NCBI GenBank assembly: GCA_019242395.1
Contig: JAFAVP010000067.1
Coordinates: forward strand, 1-32,346
Length of the DNA: 32,346 bases
DNA from: Alphaproteobacteria bacterium
GTDB taxonomy: Bacteria; Pseudomonadota; Alphaproteobacteria; Micropepsales; Micropepsaceae
Direction: 5' to 3'
In this document: positions 24,951 through 32,344 of the stretch, one piece after another
Position numbering within the stretch: the first letter of the stretch is position 1
Layout of the letters: each line of letters starts with the position of its first letter
Notes under the pieces: model-generated
Databases searched by the model: none
Told to the model about the DNA's origin: nothing
What the model saw: only the letters and a program-made list of their open reading frames with translations
Program-made: the position numbers and the translations under genes

Positions 24951-24951
24951 G

Positions 24952-25893
24952 TCAGCGGTCTTTCGGGTCCAGCGCATCGCGCAATCCGTCCCCGATGAAA
25001 TTGAAGCAGAACAGCGTCAATGCCATGCAGAGAGCGGGAAAAATCAGCATCCATGGCGCGCTTTCCATCTGGTTCGCACCTTCCGCAATGAGCACGCCTA
25101 GGGAGGTTAGCGGCTCCTGTATCCCCAATCCCAGGAACGACAAGAAACTTTCAGCCAGGATTACAGTGGGTATTGTGAGCGTTACGTATATAATCACTGG
25201 TCCCATCACATTCGGAATTACATGCCGGCGTATGATTGTCGGGGTCGCCACCCCAGCAGCGCGCGCCGCCTCGATGAACTCCTTCTGCTTGATTGAGAGC
25301 GTCTGCCCGCGGACGATGCGGGACATTGTCAGCCATTCCACTGCCCCGACAGCAACGAAGAGCAGGAAAAAATCGTGATCGAAGACCACCATCAAAAGGA
25401 TGACGAGGAAAATATAAGGTAATGAGTACAGAACATCGACGAAGCGCATCATCAGTTCGTCGACTGCGCCGCCGAGAAAGCCGGCGATGGCGCCATAGCT
25501 GATCCCTATCAGGAGGCTGACGAGCGTTGCGACAAATCCGATCGCCAACGAGACGCGCGCTCCGTACAGAACACGGATGAACAGGTCACGCCCGACCTCA
25601 TCCATGCCGAAAATGTGCATACCGGCCGCTGTGCAATAAGCGCTGGCGCCTGGCCACCAGGCCGGGGCGCATCCCGCGAGCGAATAATCGATGACGTCGT
25701 ATTGATAGGGCCAGAAAAACGGCCCGATCACTGAAAGCAGTGCAAGAAGCCCGAGGATGCAAAGACTTGCGACCGCGGGCTTGTTGCGGAACAGCCGCCG
25801 GCGAGCGTCTGCCCATAAGCTGCGGCCCTTTACCAGGGGCGCGTCCTCGCGGCGGCCGCTCTCAAGAGGCTGTATTGAAAGCGCCCGCAGCAT
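24952..25893 (-). CDS. oppC: peptide ABC transporter permease, OppC/DppC type
   Basis: A 313-residue inner-membrane permease subunit. An N-terminal cytosolic segment with [11 protein letters not shown] precedes the first helix, as in OppC proteins. The periplasmic loop carries the typical [22 protein letters not shown] stretch in part ([11 protein letters not shown]). The EAA loop contacting the ATPase is [21 protein letters not shown]-like (about residues 205-225). About six membrane helices. It begins 2 bases after the oppB stop and ends 1 base before the ATPase start, so all three are one transcription unit. A cysteine-containing insertion ([14 protein letters not shown]) in the first periplasmic loop is longer than usual. 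Confidence 0.94.
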   Translation of the reverse strand: MLRALSIQPLESGRREDAPLVKGRSLWADARRRLFRNKPAVASLCILGLLALLSVIGPFFWPYQYDVIDYSLAGCAPAWWPGASAYCTAAGMHIFGMDEVGRDLFIRVLYGARVSLAIGFVATLVSLLIGISYGAIAGFLGGAVDELMMRFVDVLYSLPYIFLVILLMVVFDHDFFLLFVAVGAVEWLTMSRIVRGQTLSIKQKEFIEAARAAGVATPTIIRRHVIPNVMGPVIIYVTLTIPTVILAESFLSFLGLGIQEPLTSLGVLIAEGANQMESAPWMLIFPALCMALTLFCFNFIGDGLRDALDPKDR

Positions 25894-25895
25894 GC

Positions 25896-26843
25896 TCAGA
25901 CTGCGTACCGCACGCGCGGGTCAAGCGCCGCGTAGAGGAGATCGGCAATCAGATTCAGGGCAATAATGAACGTCGCGTAGCAAAGTACTACACCCATCAC
26001 GAGGGTGTAGTCGCGATTTAGAGCACCCTGCACGAAATAGCGTCCGATTCCCGGGAGCCCGAACATGGTTTCTACAATCAGAGAGCCGGTGAGCAGTCCT
26101 GCAATGGCAGGGCCAAGGTAGCTCACAAGGGGCAGGAGCGCCGCCTTCATCGCGTGGCGGATAACGATAGTTCGAATCGGCAGCCCCTTCGCGCGTGCGG
26201 TGCGGATGTAATTGGTGCGCATGACTTCCACCATGCTGCCCCGCATAAGGCGCGCGATGACGGCGATCTGCGGCAGGGCAAGCACTGCAACAGGAAGGAT
26301 CATGTTGGCGATAGCCCCGCCGTTCCAGCCCCCCGCGGGTAGCTTCAAGTCCATCCCGAAGAGGTGCAGGCCGTAGACGCCGAAGAGCAGCGTCAGAATA
26401 GGTGCAATCACGAAGGTGGGAATCGTCATACCGACCATGGCCAGCGCCATCACGCCGAAATCCACGGCCCCGTTTTGATTCAGCGCGGCTACGGTCCCGA
26501 GCGCTGCGCCGGCGATGATTGCCAGTAGCATTGCGCTCAGCCCAAGCTTTGCGCTGACGGGTAACCCAACCGCAATGAGCTCGGTGACGGTAAAATCCTT
26601 AGTCTTGAACGAAGGGCCGAGATCGCCGTGGACCAACCGCCTCAGATAGTTCCCAAACTGGGCGTAGACCGGCTCGTTGAGATCGTAGGCGGCTTTCATG
26701 TTGTGTTCAATTTCAGGGGGCAGCCGGCGCGCCGTGTCGAAGGGGCCGCCGGGCGCCAGCCGCATCATGAAGAAGGTCAGCGTTACGATGATGAGCAGCG
26801 TCGGGATGGCACCAAGGCCGCGCCGCAGGGCATATGCGAACAT
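25896..26843 (-). CDS. oppB: peptide ABC transporter permease, OppB/DppB type
   Basis: A 315-residue inner-membrane permease subunit with about six helices. The start MFAYALRRGLGAIPTLLII and MRLAPGGPFD are typical of OppB. The EAA loop lies in YIRTARAKGLPIRTIVIRHA (about 211-230), and the protein ends with the usual DPRVRY motif. It is the first gene of the oppB-oppC-ATPase operon. GGAGG is 12 bases before the ATG, slightly distant. The operon starts 90 bases downstream of hutH on the same strand, so read-through from hutH is possible. Confidence 0.94.
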   Translation of the reverse strand: MFAYALRRGLGAIPTLLIIVTLTFFMMRLAPGGPFDTARRLPPEIEHNMKAAYDLNEPVYAQFGNYLRRLVHGDLGPSFKTKDFTVTELIAVGLPVSAKLGLSAMLLAIIAGAALGTVAALNQNGAVDFGVMALAMVGMTIPTFVIAPILTLLFGVYGLHLFGMDLKLPAGGWNGGAIANMILPVAVLALPQIAVIARLMRGSMVEVMRTNYIRTARAKGLPIRTIVIRHAMKAALLPLVSYLGPAIAGLLTGSLIVETMFGLPGIGRYFVQGALNRDYTLVMGVVLCYATFIIALNLIADLLYAALDPRVRYAV

Positions 26844-26933
26844 GAGTGACGCACGCCTCCGCTGTGCCGTGTCTGGCCTGATCGTGCGGGCCGAGTACGC
26901 CGGGCACTTTCAATCAAAGTGGATAAGGGCCGG

Positions 26934-28469
26934 TTAACTGGCCGTTCGGGAAGGCAGCGCCAACGCCGGTAGCGAAGTCTCGAACCCGCGAGCTTCGATC
27001 AGATCGCGGACGGCAGAGATGGCCGGGGCGAAGTACCGGTCATGCTCAAAGCGGGGCGCTCGGGCCCGGACCAGTGCGTGCGCGTGTTCCATGACGCCGG
27101 AACTTCGTAGCGGCCGGTGAAAATCGATTCCCTCCGCTGCTGCCAAGAGTTCGATCGCCAGAATGGAAGCCGTATTCACGTTCATGGCGGTGAGCCGGCG
27201 CGCCGCGAATGTCGCCATGGAGACATGGTCCTCCTGATTTGCCGAGGTGGGCAATGAGTCTACCGATGCCGGATGAGCCAAGGACTTATTTTCGGATGTC
27301 AAAGAAGCCGCCGTGACATGCGCAATCATGAACCCCGAGTTGACGCCGCTTTCCCTGGTCAGGAAGGGGGGTAAGCCACTCAATGAGGCATCCGTCAGCA
27401 ATGCAATGCGCCGCTCGGAAATGGCCCCGATCTCAGAGATCGCCAAGGCAAGCGCATCGGCGGCAATTGCGACAGGCTCCGCGTGAAAATTTCCACCCGA
27501 GAGTATCTCGCCGCTATCGAACACGAGCGGGTTGTCCGTCACCGCATTCGCTTCCCGCTCCAGCACCGAGGCAACATGTCGAAGGGAATCGAGGCAGGCA
27601 CCCAGTACCTGGGGTTGGCACCGGATCGAATACGGATCCTGCACCCGCTCACAGGCAAGATGCGATTGCCGGATCTCGCTGCCCTCCAAGAGCCCGCGCA
27701 GTGTGGATGCGACCGCAATTTGACCTGGCTGCCCGCGCACCTCGTGAATTCGGGCATCGAAAGGAACGTCGCTGCCTTTGATGGCGTCAGTTGAGAGCGC
27801 GCCAGCGATAAGAGCGGCCTCGATGTTGGCTTCCGCCGCAAAGAGGTTGATCAGCGCCAGTGCCGTTGAAACCTGCGTGCCATTAAGGAGCGCGAGTCCT
27901 TCCTTGGCTTCCAGTTCGAGCGGCGCCAACCCCGCTCTGGCTAAGGCTTCGCGCGCGGGCAGGCTCTCGCCGTTGAAATGAGCGCGTCCTTCTCCAATCA
28001 GTACCGCAGAAAGATGCGCGAGTGGCGCAAGGTCGCCGGAGGCGCCAACGGAGCCCTGCGACGGAATTTCCGGCAACAGATTGTGCCGTAACAAATCGAG
28101 CAGCCGCTCGATGACGATAGGCCGCACCCCCGAATGCCCCCGCGCGAGCCCTGCTATCTTAAGGGCGAGAGTGAGGCGGACGGCGTTATCGGGTAGCAGT
28201 TCTCCCACACCGGCCGAGTGGGATAACACCAGATTGCGTTGGAGTAGCTTAAGCTGGTCCAACGGGATCGTGGTTTGCGCCAGCCGTCCAAATCCCGTGT
28301 TAACTCCATAGATAGCGCGGCCAGAACCAAGGGCCTGCTCAACCAACATTCGGGAACGCGAAACGGCAGGCCACGCTCCCTCAGAGAGGACGACAGCTCC
28401 TCCGCTACCCGCAATAGCGCGCCAGCTGCCGAGTGCCACACGGCCGGGCGTAATGGTGATCGGGCTCAT
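26934..28469 (-). CDS. hutH: histidine ammonia-lyase
   Basis: HutH deaminates histidine to urocanate, the first step of histidine use. The 511-residue protein contains the self-cyclising Ala143-Ser144-Gly145 triad (GSVGASGDLAPLAH) that forms the MIO cofactor. Tyr54 is in YGVNTGFG, and His84 in LVLSHSAGVGE is the histidine-selective residue; tyrosine and phenylalanine lyases differ there. NPLVFDSGEILSGGNFH and QEDHVSM are further family blocks. ATG 28469 has AGGA 5 bases upstream; an open frame to 28571 adds a non-homologous N-terminus. No hutU, hutI or hutC is in the window, so the rest of the pathway must lie elsewhere or be absent. Confidence 0.94.
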   Translation of the reverse strand: MSPITITPGRVALGSWRAIAGSGGAVVLSEGAWPAVSRSRMLVEQALGSGRAIYGVNTGFGRLAQTTIPLDQLKLLQRNLVLSHSAGVGELLPDNAVRLTLALKIAGLARGHSGVRPIVIERLLDLLRHNLLPEIPSQGSVGASGDLAPLAHLSAVLIGEGRAHFNGESLPAREALARAGLAPLELEAKEGLALLNGTQVSTALALINLFAAEANIEAALIAGALSTDAIKGSDVPFDARIHEVRGQPGQIAVASTLRGLLEGSEIRQSHLACERVQDPYSIRCQPQVLGACLDSLRHVASVLEREANAVTDNPLVFDSGEILSGGNFHAEPVAIAADALALAISEIGAISERRIALLTDASLSGLPPFLTRESGVNSGFMIAHVTAASLTSENKSLAHPASVDSLPTSANQEDHVSMATFAARRLTAMNVNTASILAIELLAAAEGIDFHRPLRSSGVMEHAHALVRARAPRFEHDRYFAPAISAVRDLIEARGFETSLPALALPSRTAS

Positions 28470-28551
28470 GGCAATCCTGGTGGTTACTTGGGCTCTTTTG
28501 GCGGCTGGCGAGAGGTGCTTCAAGGGCGGCTGACAGCAGAAGCCCATCTGC

Positions 28552-28580
28552 TTGCCTTTGTACGGCAGCAAACCTATTTT
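28552..28580 (+). promoter_or_regulatory. candidate promoter for tRNA-His
   Basis: TTGCCT (28552-28557) and TATTTT (28575-28580) are spaced by exactly 17 bases. They are followed by a GC-rich discriminator-like stretch (TGCCGCCCC), as expected for stringently controlled stable-RNA promoters. The predicted start is about 6 bases before the mature tRNA. Confidence 0.45.
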
Positions 28581-28593
28581 TGCCGCCCCTTGG

Positions 28594-28670
28594 GCAGTCG
28601 TAGCTCAGCTGGTTAGAGCGCCGGATTGTGGATCCGGAGGTCGGTGGTTCGATCCCACCCGACTGTACCA
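28594..28670 (+). tRNA. tRNA-His, anticodon GTG, CCA encoded
   Basis: A full 77-base cloverleaf can be drawn: acceptor GCAGTCG/CGACTGT, D stem GCTC/GAGC, anticodon stem CCGGA/TCCGG with loop TTGTGGA (anticodon GTG), a 5-base variable loop, T stem GGTGG/CCACC with loop TTCGATC, discriminator A73 and encoded CCA (28668-28670). The top of the acceptor stem is a G1-U72 wobble with A73, rather than a G-1:C73 pair. This is the unusual histidine tRNA type known from Alphaproteobacteria. The base at -1 in the DNA is G, but it cannot pair with A73. Confidence 0.96.
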
Positions 28671-28674
28671 CTCC

Positions 28675-28692
28675 GCGGCAATCAATTGCCGC
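28675..28692 (+). terminator. hairpin terminator after tRNA-His
   Basis: GCGGCAA-TCAA-TTGCCGC is a perfect 7-base-pair stem with a 4-base loop, beginning 5 bases after the tRNA CCA end. A pyrimidine-rich run (CTTCCCTTCCTCT) follows, not a pure T-tract. The stop codon of the convergent DUF2243 gene (28682-28684) lies in the loop. Confidence 0.5.
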
Positions 28693-29194
28693 CTTCCCTT
28701 CCTCTCTGCCGCAGGAACAACAGGCCGAGTGCAATCATAGCCAGGCCCCAAGCCAGAAATCCTGTGTCCCACCAGATCCATTGTCGGCGCGGTGCCAGCT
28801 CGTTGACATGGTGAATGCCCAAAATTTGATGATCCAACAAACCTTCAACGAAATTGAAGATGCCCCACCCCAGAAGCAGGGTTCCGGCAAGCAACTTGCC
28901 TGACCAAAACAGCAGGCCGCGGTGGGCGCGCCGCCAAAGGATGGCAAGTCCAAAGCAGACAAAGAGATAGGTGCTCGCGTGAAAAATTCCGTCCCAGAAG
29001 GTGTTCAGCGCCATGGTTGCAACGCTCGTGGGCGGGCGCCAGCTGGAGAGCATATGATGCCATTGCAGAATCTGGTGCAGCACGATGCCATCGAAGAAAC
29101 CCCCGAGACCCAATCCAAAAAGAATGCCGGCAGCTGTCGGGAAATCATGTTGCCGTGCGGCTGCTTCTTCCCCCGCCATTGGGGCCGCCTTCAT
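28682..29194 (-). CDS. DUF2243 membrane protein with duplicated His-rich motif
   Basis: A 170-residue protein of the DUF2243 family with about four membrane helices and no assigned function. Two copies of one motif are visible: F-F-D-G-I-V-L-H-Q-I-L-Q-W-H-H at residues 33-47 and F-V-E-G-L-L-D-H-Q-I-L-G-I-H-H at 115-129. A partial third, WDGIFH, is at 67-72. The paired HQIL-x2-HH units suggest an internal twofold repeat able to bind metal or heme at the membrane; this is inference. ATG 29194 has AGGAGG 6 bases upstream and overlaps the FNT-gene stop as ATGA. The open frame continues far upstream but only in shadow of the FNT gene. Confidence 0.88.
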   Translation of the reverse strand: MKAAPMAGEEAAARQHDFPTAAGILFGLGLGGFFDGIVLHQILQWHHMLSSWRPPTSVATMALNTFWDGIFHASTYLFVCFGLAILWRRAHRGLLFWSGKLLAGTLLLGWGIFNFVEGLLDHQILGIHHVNELAPRRQWIWWDTGFLAWGLAMIALGLLFLRQRGREGGN

Positions 29195-30066
29195 CTCCCA
29201 CCTCCTGATGGGGACTGCGACTTCTCCAACTCGGGGGCGACGGGCGCGTGGTTGAGCAACCCTACCAGAAGCGAGCCTCCTATAGTGTTTCCGATCAGCG
29301 TCGGCACAAAGAAATCGATGAGATATCGGCCCAGCGAAGTGTGCGCAGTAAGAAAAGCATAAGCCGCATCGGTCGAACCCGCGATGATGTGCGAGAACCT
29401 CCCAAGCGCCACAACGTAAGCGAGGAATACGATGACCAGCAGCCGGATGTTGCTTGAACTCGGCAGCAGCCACACCATCAGCGCGATCAGCCAGCCGGCG
29501 AAAACTGCGCTGAGCAGGACCGTCAAGAACGGCCGCGTCACCGCATCGATACCTATGTCGACGAGCGCGCCCGCCGCCTCTGGCGATAGGGGCTGGCCAT
29601 AGGCGAGCACCGCGGCGAAAATCCAGGTCCCCACGATGTTCGCCACCAGCACGATGGCCCACAACCGCAAACAGGCAAGCACCGCCCCGCCCGTTCTTCG
29701 CGTTAGAGCTGGCAAGACGGCGGATAAGGTACTCTCGGTGAAGAGCTGCTGACGCCCCAATACAACGATTGCAAACCCGACAGTGTATCCGAGGTTTGCA
29801 ATCAGGGGCCGCCACGGTTTGTCGGGCAATGCGACCTGCAGTTCCGCCTGCGTTACAAAAGAGAACCCCATGGAGAGGCCTGCTGCCAGGCCAGACCACC
29901 AGATTGCGTTGGCGCTGCGGGCGAGCTGGCGTTCGCCTTCTTCGCGAACGATTTCGTGAATGACTTCGGCGGGAAGGGTGGCGTTTTCATGCGCCTTCTT
30001 TTTGTCGGCTTCGGACAGATGCGGTGAGCCGGCGCCTGCTTCGGTATGATCGATGTCGGCCGTCAT
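29191..30066 (-). CDS. formate/nitrite transporter (FNT) family channel, YfdC-like
   Basis: A 291-residue inner-membrane protein of the FNT family (pentameric channels for formate, nitrite, hydrosulfide or similar small anions), closest in feel to the YfdC branch. A hydrophilic N-terminal segment of about 55 residues with a charged helix (EVIHEIVREEGERQLARS) precedes about six hydrophobic helices. The transported anion cannot be inferred. ATG 30066 overlaps the stop of the upstream hydrolase gene (ATGA, 30063-30066), and its own stop overlaps the DUF2243 start, so all three are translationally coupled. Confidence 0.88.
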   Translation of the reverse strand: MTADIDHTEAGAGSPHLSEADKKKAHENATLPAEVIHEIVREEGERQLARSANAIWWSGLAAGLSMGFSFVTQAELQVALPDKPWRPLIANLGYTVGFAIVVLGRQQLFTESTLSAVLPALTRRTGGAVLACLRLWAIVLVANIVGTWIFAAVLAYGQPLSPEAAGALVDIGIDAVTRPFLTVLLSAVFAGWLIALMVWLLPSSSNIRLLVIVFLAYVVALGRFSHIIAGSTDAAYAFLTAHTSLGRYLIDFFVPTLIGNTIGGSLLVGLLNHAPVAPELEKSQSPSGGGR

Positions 30067-30911
30067 AGGGGAGCGCCGCGCATGCACGCTTCGAGTTCAA
30101 CGGCATCATGGGCACAAATGAGCCGGACTTCGTCTGCATGGCTGAGTGACAGGTCACGCACGCGCTGCTGATTTGAGAGCCGTGCCTTGCGGTCGACTTC
30201 CATCAGCACCTGATACAGGCGCAACCCCGGTGTGCACCTGCGCCGCCTTGCCCTGACTTCGCCACGATAGAAATACGCATCGCCCGCGTGCAGTAGCCAG
30301 CCGTTTTCGCCTTTTACGGCCACGCCGGCGTGTCCCCACGTATGGCCCCGAAGGGGGACGAGCAGTATCTCCGGCGGCAGACCCTTCAGATTCCGCACGC
30401 AATTGAACCCGAACCACCGCTCTCCGTCGCCGCCACGGTAGCGTTCCCAATGATGCACACCGTCGAGTTGCATGGGGCGGTAGCGGCGCCTAGAAACGAA
30501 ACCGTTCCGCCGGCCAAACGCCTCCAGCTCTTGTCCCATCACATGGACCGTCGCGTCCGGGAAGTCCTCGAGGCCGCCCGCGTGGTCGAAATCGAGGTGC
30601 GTCAGCACAATGTGGCGCACGTCCTCCCGGCGGAATCCGAGCGCCTGTATCTGACGAACGGCGGTTTGGTTCTCCTGGAAATGGATATTGAGCATCAACC
30701 GGAAGGCGACGCTCAGGCGGGGATGGGTCCGGTAGACATCGCGCAGACCGTATCCCGTATCCACCAACACCAGGCCTGCATCGGTTTCGAGCAGCAAGCA
30801 ATGGCAAACCAGATGCCCAAGTGGTCCTTTGCTTCTGCCGTTGAAGATGGCGCCGCCGACCGGGCAGTCCGTGCCGCAATTTAAGTGATGGATTCGCGTG
30901 GCGCGCTCCAT
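30063..30911 (-). CDS. metallo-beta-lactamase-fold hydrolase (AHL-lactonase-like)
   Basis: A 282-residue MBL-fold enzyme. Metal ligands are visible: H105-L-D107-F-D109-H110 in THLDFDHAGG, His190 in LRGHTWGH, Asp211 in HAGDAYF and His268 in CAHDAVE. This is the H-x-D-x-D-H variant rather than the commoner H-x-H-x-D-H. The N-terminal HLNCGTDCPVGG and VCHCLLLETDAGLVLVDTG resemble the lactonase branch that includes quorum-quenching AHL lactonases, so lactone hydrolysis is a guess, not an assignment. ATG 30911 with GGAGA nearby is preferred over an in-frame TTG at 30932. First gene of the MBL-FNT-DUF2243 operon. Confidence 0.87.
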   Translation of the reverse strand: MERATRIHHLNCGTDCPVGGAIFNGRSKGPLGHLVCHCLLLETDAGLVLVDTGYGLRDVYRTHPRLSVAFRLMLNIHFQENQTAVRQIQALGFRREDVRHIVLTHLDFDHAGGLEDFPDATVHVMGQELEAFGRRNGFVSRRRYRPMQLDGVHHWERYRGGDGERWFGFNCVRNLKGLPPEILLVPLRGHTWGHAGVAVKGENGWLLHAGDAYFYRGEVRARRRRCTPGLRLYQVLMEVDRKARLSNQQRVRDLSLSHADEVRLICAHDAVELEACMRGAPL

Positions 30912-30956
30912 TTGTCTCCGCGAAAGGAACAAGCGCCATCAGGTGCTTTGAGTTCC

Positions 30957-30989
30957 TTCGAGCGGAAGCCTGTTCGAGGAGCTCTCGAA
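30957..30989. promoter_or_regulatory. TTCGAG repeats upstream of the MBL-FNT-DUF2243 operon, candidate operator
   Basis: TTCGAG (30957-30962) is followed 16 bases later by TTCGAG-GAGCT-CTCGAA (30973-30989), a perfect 6-5-6 inverted repeat. The set lies 46-78 bases before the hydrolase start, where an operator would be expected. No regulator gene is adjacent. Chance occurrence is possible. Confidence 0.3.
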
Positions 30990-31080
30990 GTCTGTTCAAG
31001 CTGCACAAGTTGCTGCCGGCCGGGAGCTTAAGGGTGCCTGTACCACGAGGAATGGGCACTTCGACCTGTTAGGCGGCCCA

Positions 31081-31509
31081 TCACCGTTCTCGGGTCCAAG
31101 TCTCCGAGCGGCAGAAGAGAAGGCGGCAGCCCCTTACCTTCAACACTCCCTCAGAAATCAGCGTTAGGGTAGAGCGTTCCGATTCATCTCCAGTTTGGGG
31201 ATCGTAGATTGTCCCCTCTCGCCACTCCCGCGGCCCCCCACTGTAACCGTGAAGGATCCATAGCCCTTTCACTCTGCGGCCGCGTTTCGCGGGATCTGGA
31301 TTGTGGACGTCCCGTTGATCGGCATCTGCGCGCAGTTGGTCTCCATCCAGAACGCGTCCGCAGATCTCACTTCCGCAATGCTCGATGAGCACCCGCCCGT
31401 GGTTCTTCTGCGTGTCCCAAAGCCCAGCGATGTCGCTGGCGGCAGCAGAAAGTGATGGGCCTAGCAGAACGCCCAATGCGCACCAGGGCCAGAGATCAGC
31501 GGGCCGCAT
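31081..31509 (-). CDS. secreted DUF2147-family protein
   Basis: A 142-residue exported protein. The Sec signal peptide covers about residues 1-24 (ends SLSAAA). The mature domain matches DUF2147: GLWDTQKNHGRVLIEHCGSEICGRV at the start (with the conserved Cys pair), a central GLWILHGY block and WREGTIYDPQTGDE, ending VLKVRGC...ETWTRER. Family function is unknown; it is a small beta-barrel-like fold, lipocalin-like by inference. The ATG at 31509 lies within the last codons of the upstream gene (14-base overlap), and there is no separate ribosome site, so it depends on translational coupling. Confidence 0.85.
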   Translation of the reverse strand: MRPADLWPWCALGVLLGPSLSAAASDIAGLWDTQKNHGRVLIEHCGSEICGRVLDGDQLRADADQRDVHNPDPAKRGRRVKGLWILHGYSGGPREWREGTIYDPQTGDESERSTLTLISEGVLKVRGCRLLFCRSETWTRER

Positions 31510-32344
31510 AATCGGAGGCTAGCATCGCGTCCACGCCGGAAATCAGAATCCGATCGTCAATCTGCCAGGGGTGAAAGCCCGGCTTGTAGAACGCAAAATA
31601 GCTCGGTGCCGCCCGCCGCATAATCCCTGGTCTCATCCACAAATACCGCAACAGGGCGCGCCAGCTCCCGGGCGTGTTGATGCCGTCCTGGCGGAAGAAC
31701 TCACGCACACCGTAGGCGATGAACTGGAAGAACATGATCGTGATCATCCACATGGCAAAACAGCGCGCCCACCAGCGGCGCAGCGGGGACAGGCGCCCCG
31801 CCGCGAACAGAAAGGTGTCGAAGGCAACTGCCTTGTGCTCGATCTCCTCGATTGCGTGCCAGTGCCACATCCGCTTCAGCTCTGTCGGCGCGTTGCCGAG
31901 GTCGTCACCTTGCGATAGCAGCGCATGCGCCAGGATGGCAGTGAAATGCTCCAGTGCGATCGTGGCGCAAAGCTGATTGAGATGGGGGAGCTTTCGGCCG
32001 AAATCGAATCGGCTCTTGAGATAGCTCTCGAGACGGGTGAAATCGTAGCCCTGCTCTGCGACGTTGCTGTTGAAGACGAGGTGTTCGCGGCTATGCACCG
32101 CCTCCTGCGCGATGAAGGCTGCAATCTGCTCGCGCAGGACAGGGGGAGCATCATCGCGATATGGGCGCACAGCATCCATGAAAAAGCGTTCTCCCTGCGG
32201 GAATGAAGCGGAGAGCGCGTTGAAGAAGGCGGTTGCGACAGGATCGCCCCCTACCCACCCGCGAGGCATCTTAGTGTTCCGCCCGAAGGCGAGATCGCGA
32301 GGATGGATGCAGAGGTTTGCTGGAGTTTGCGTTTCGGCCCGCAA
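31496..32344 (-). CDS. predicted metal-dependent hydrolase (PF10118/COG3687 type), at right edge
   Basis: At least 282 residues, reading from a TTG at 32344 two bases from the window edge; the true start may lie outside. The protein is a helical, ferritin-like family member: Glu52 in FPQGERFF, Glu81/His84/His88 in EAVHSREH, Glu132-His133 in LEHF, and Glu166/Glu169/His170 in IEEIEHKAVAFD could form a diiron site. A hydrophobic stretch at about residues 193-208 suggests membrane association. The family is annotated as metal-dependent hydrolase without a firm reaction. It overlaps the downstream DUF2147 gene by 14 bases. Confidence 0.8.
   Translation of the reverse strand: MRAETQTPANLCIHPRDLAFGRNTKMPRGWVGGDPVATAFFNALSASFPQGERFFMDAVRPYRDDAPPVLREQIAAFIAQEAVHSREHLVFNSNVAEQGYDFTRLESYLKSRFDFGRKLPHLNQLCATIALEHFTAILAHALLSQGDDLGNAPTELKRMWHWHAIEEIEHKAVAFDTFLFAAGRLSPLRRWWARCFAMWMITIMFFQFIAYGVREFFRQDGINTPGSWRALLRYLWMRPGIMRRAAPSYFAFYKPGFHPWQIDDRILISGVDAMLASDYAAR

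Noticed and set aside
26934-28469. Calling the MIO enzyme a tyrosine or phenylalanine ammonia-lyase
   Set aside because: The SHSAGVGE selectivity loop with His84 and overall motifs fit histidine ammonia-lyase.
29195-29899. Upstream in-frame extension of the DUF2243 gene (a 405-codon frame in total)
   Set aside because: The extension overlaps the FNT gene completely and is not protein-like; a strong AGGAGG marks the start at 29194.
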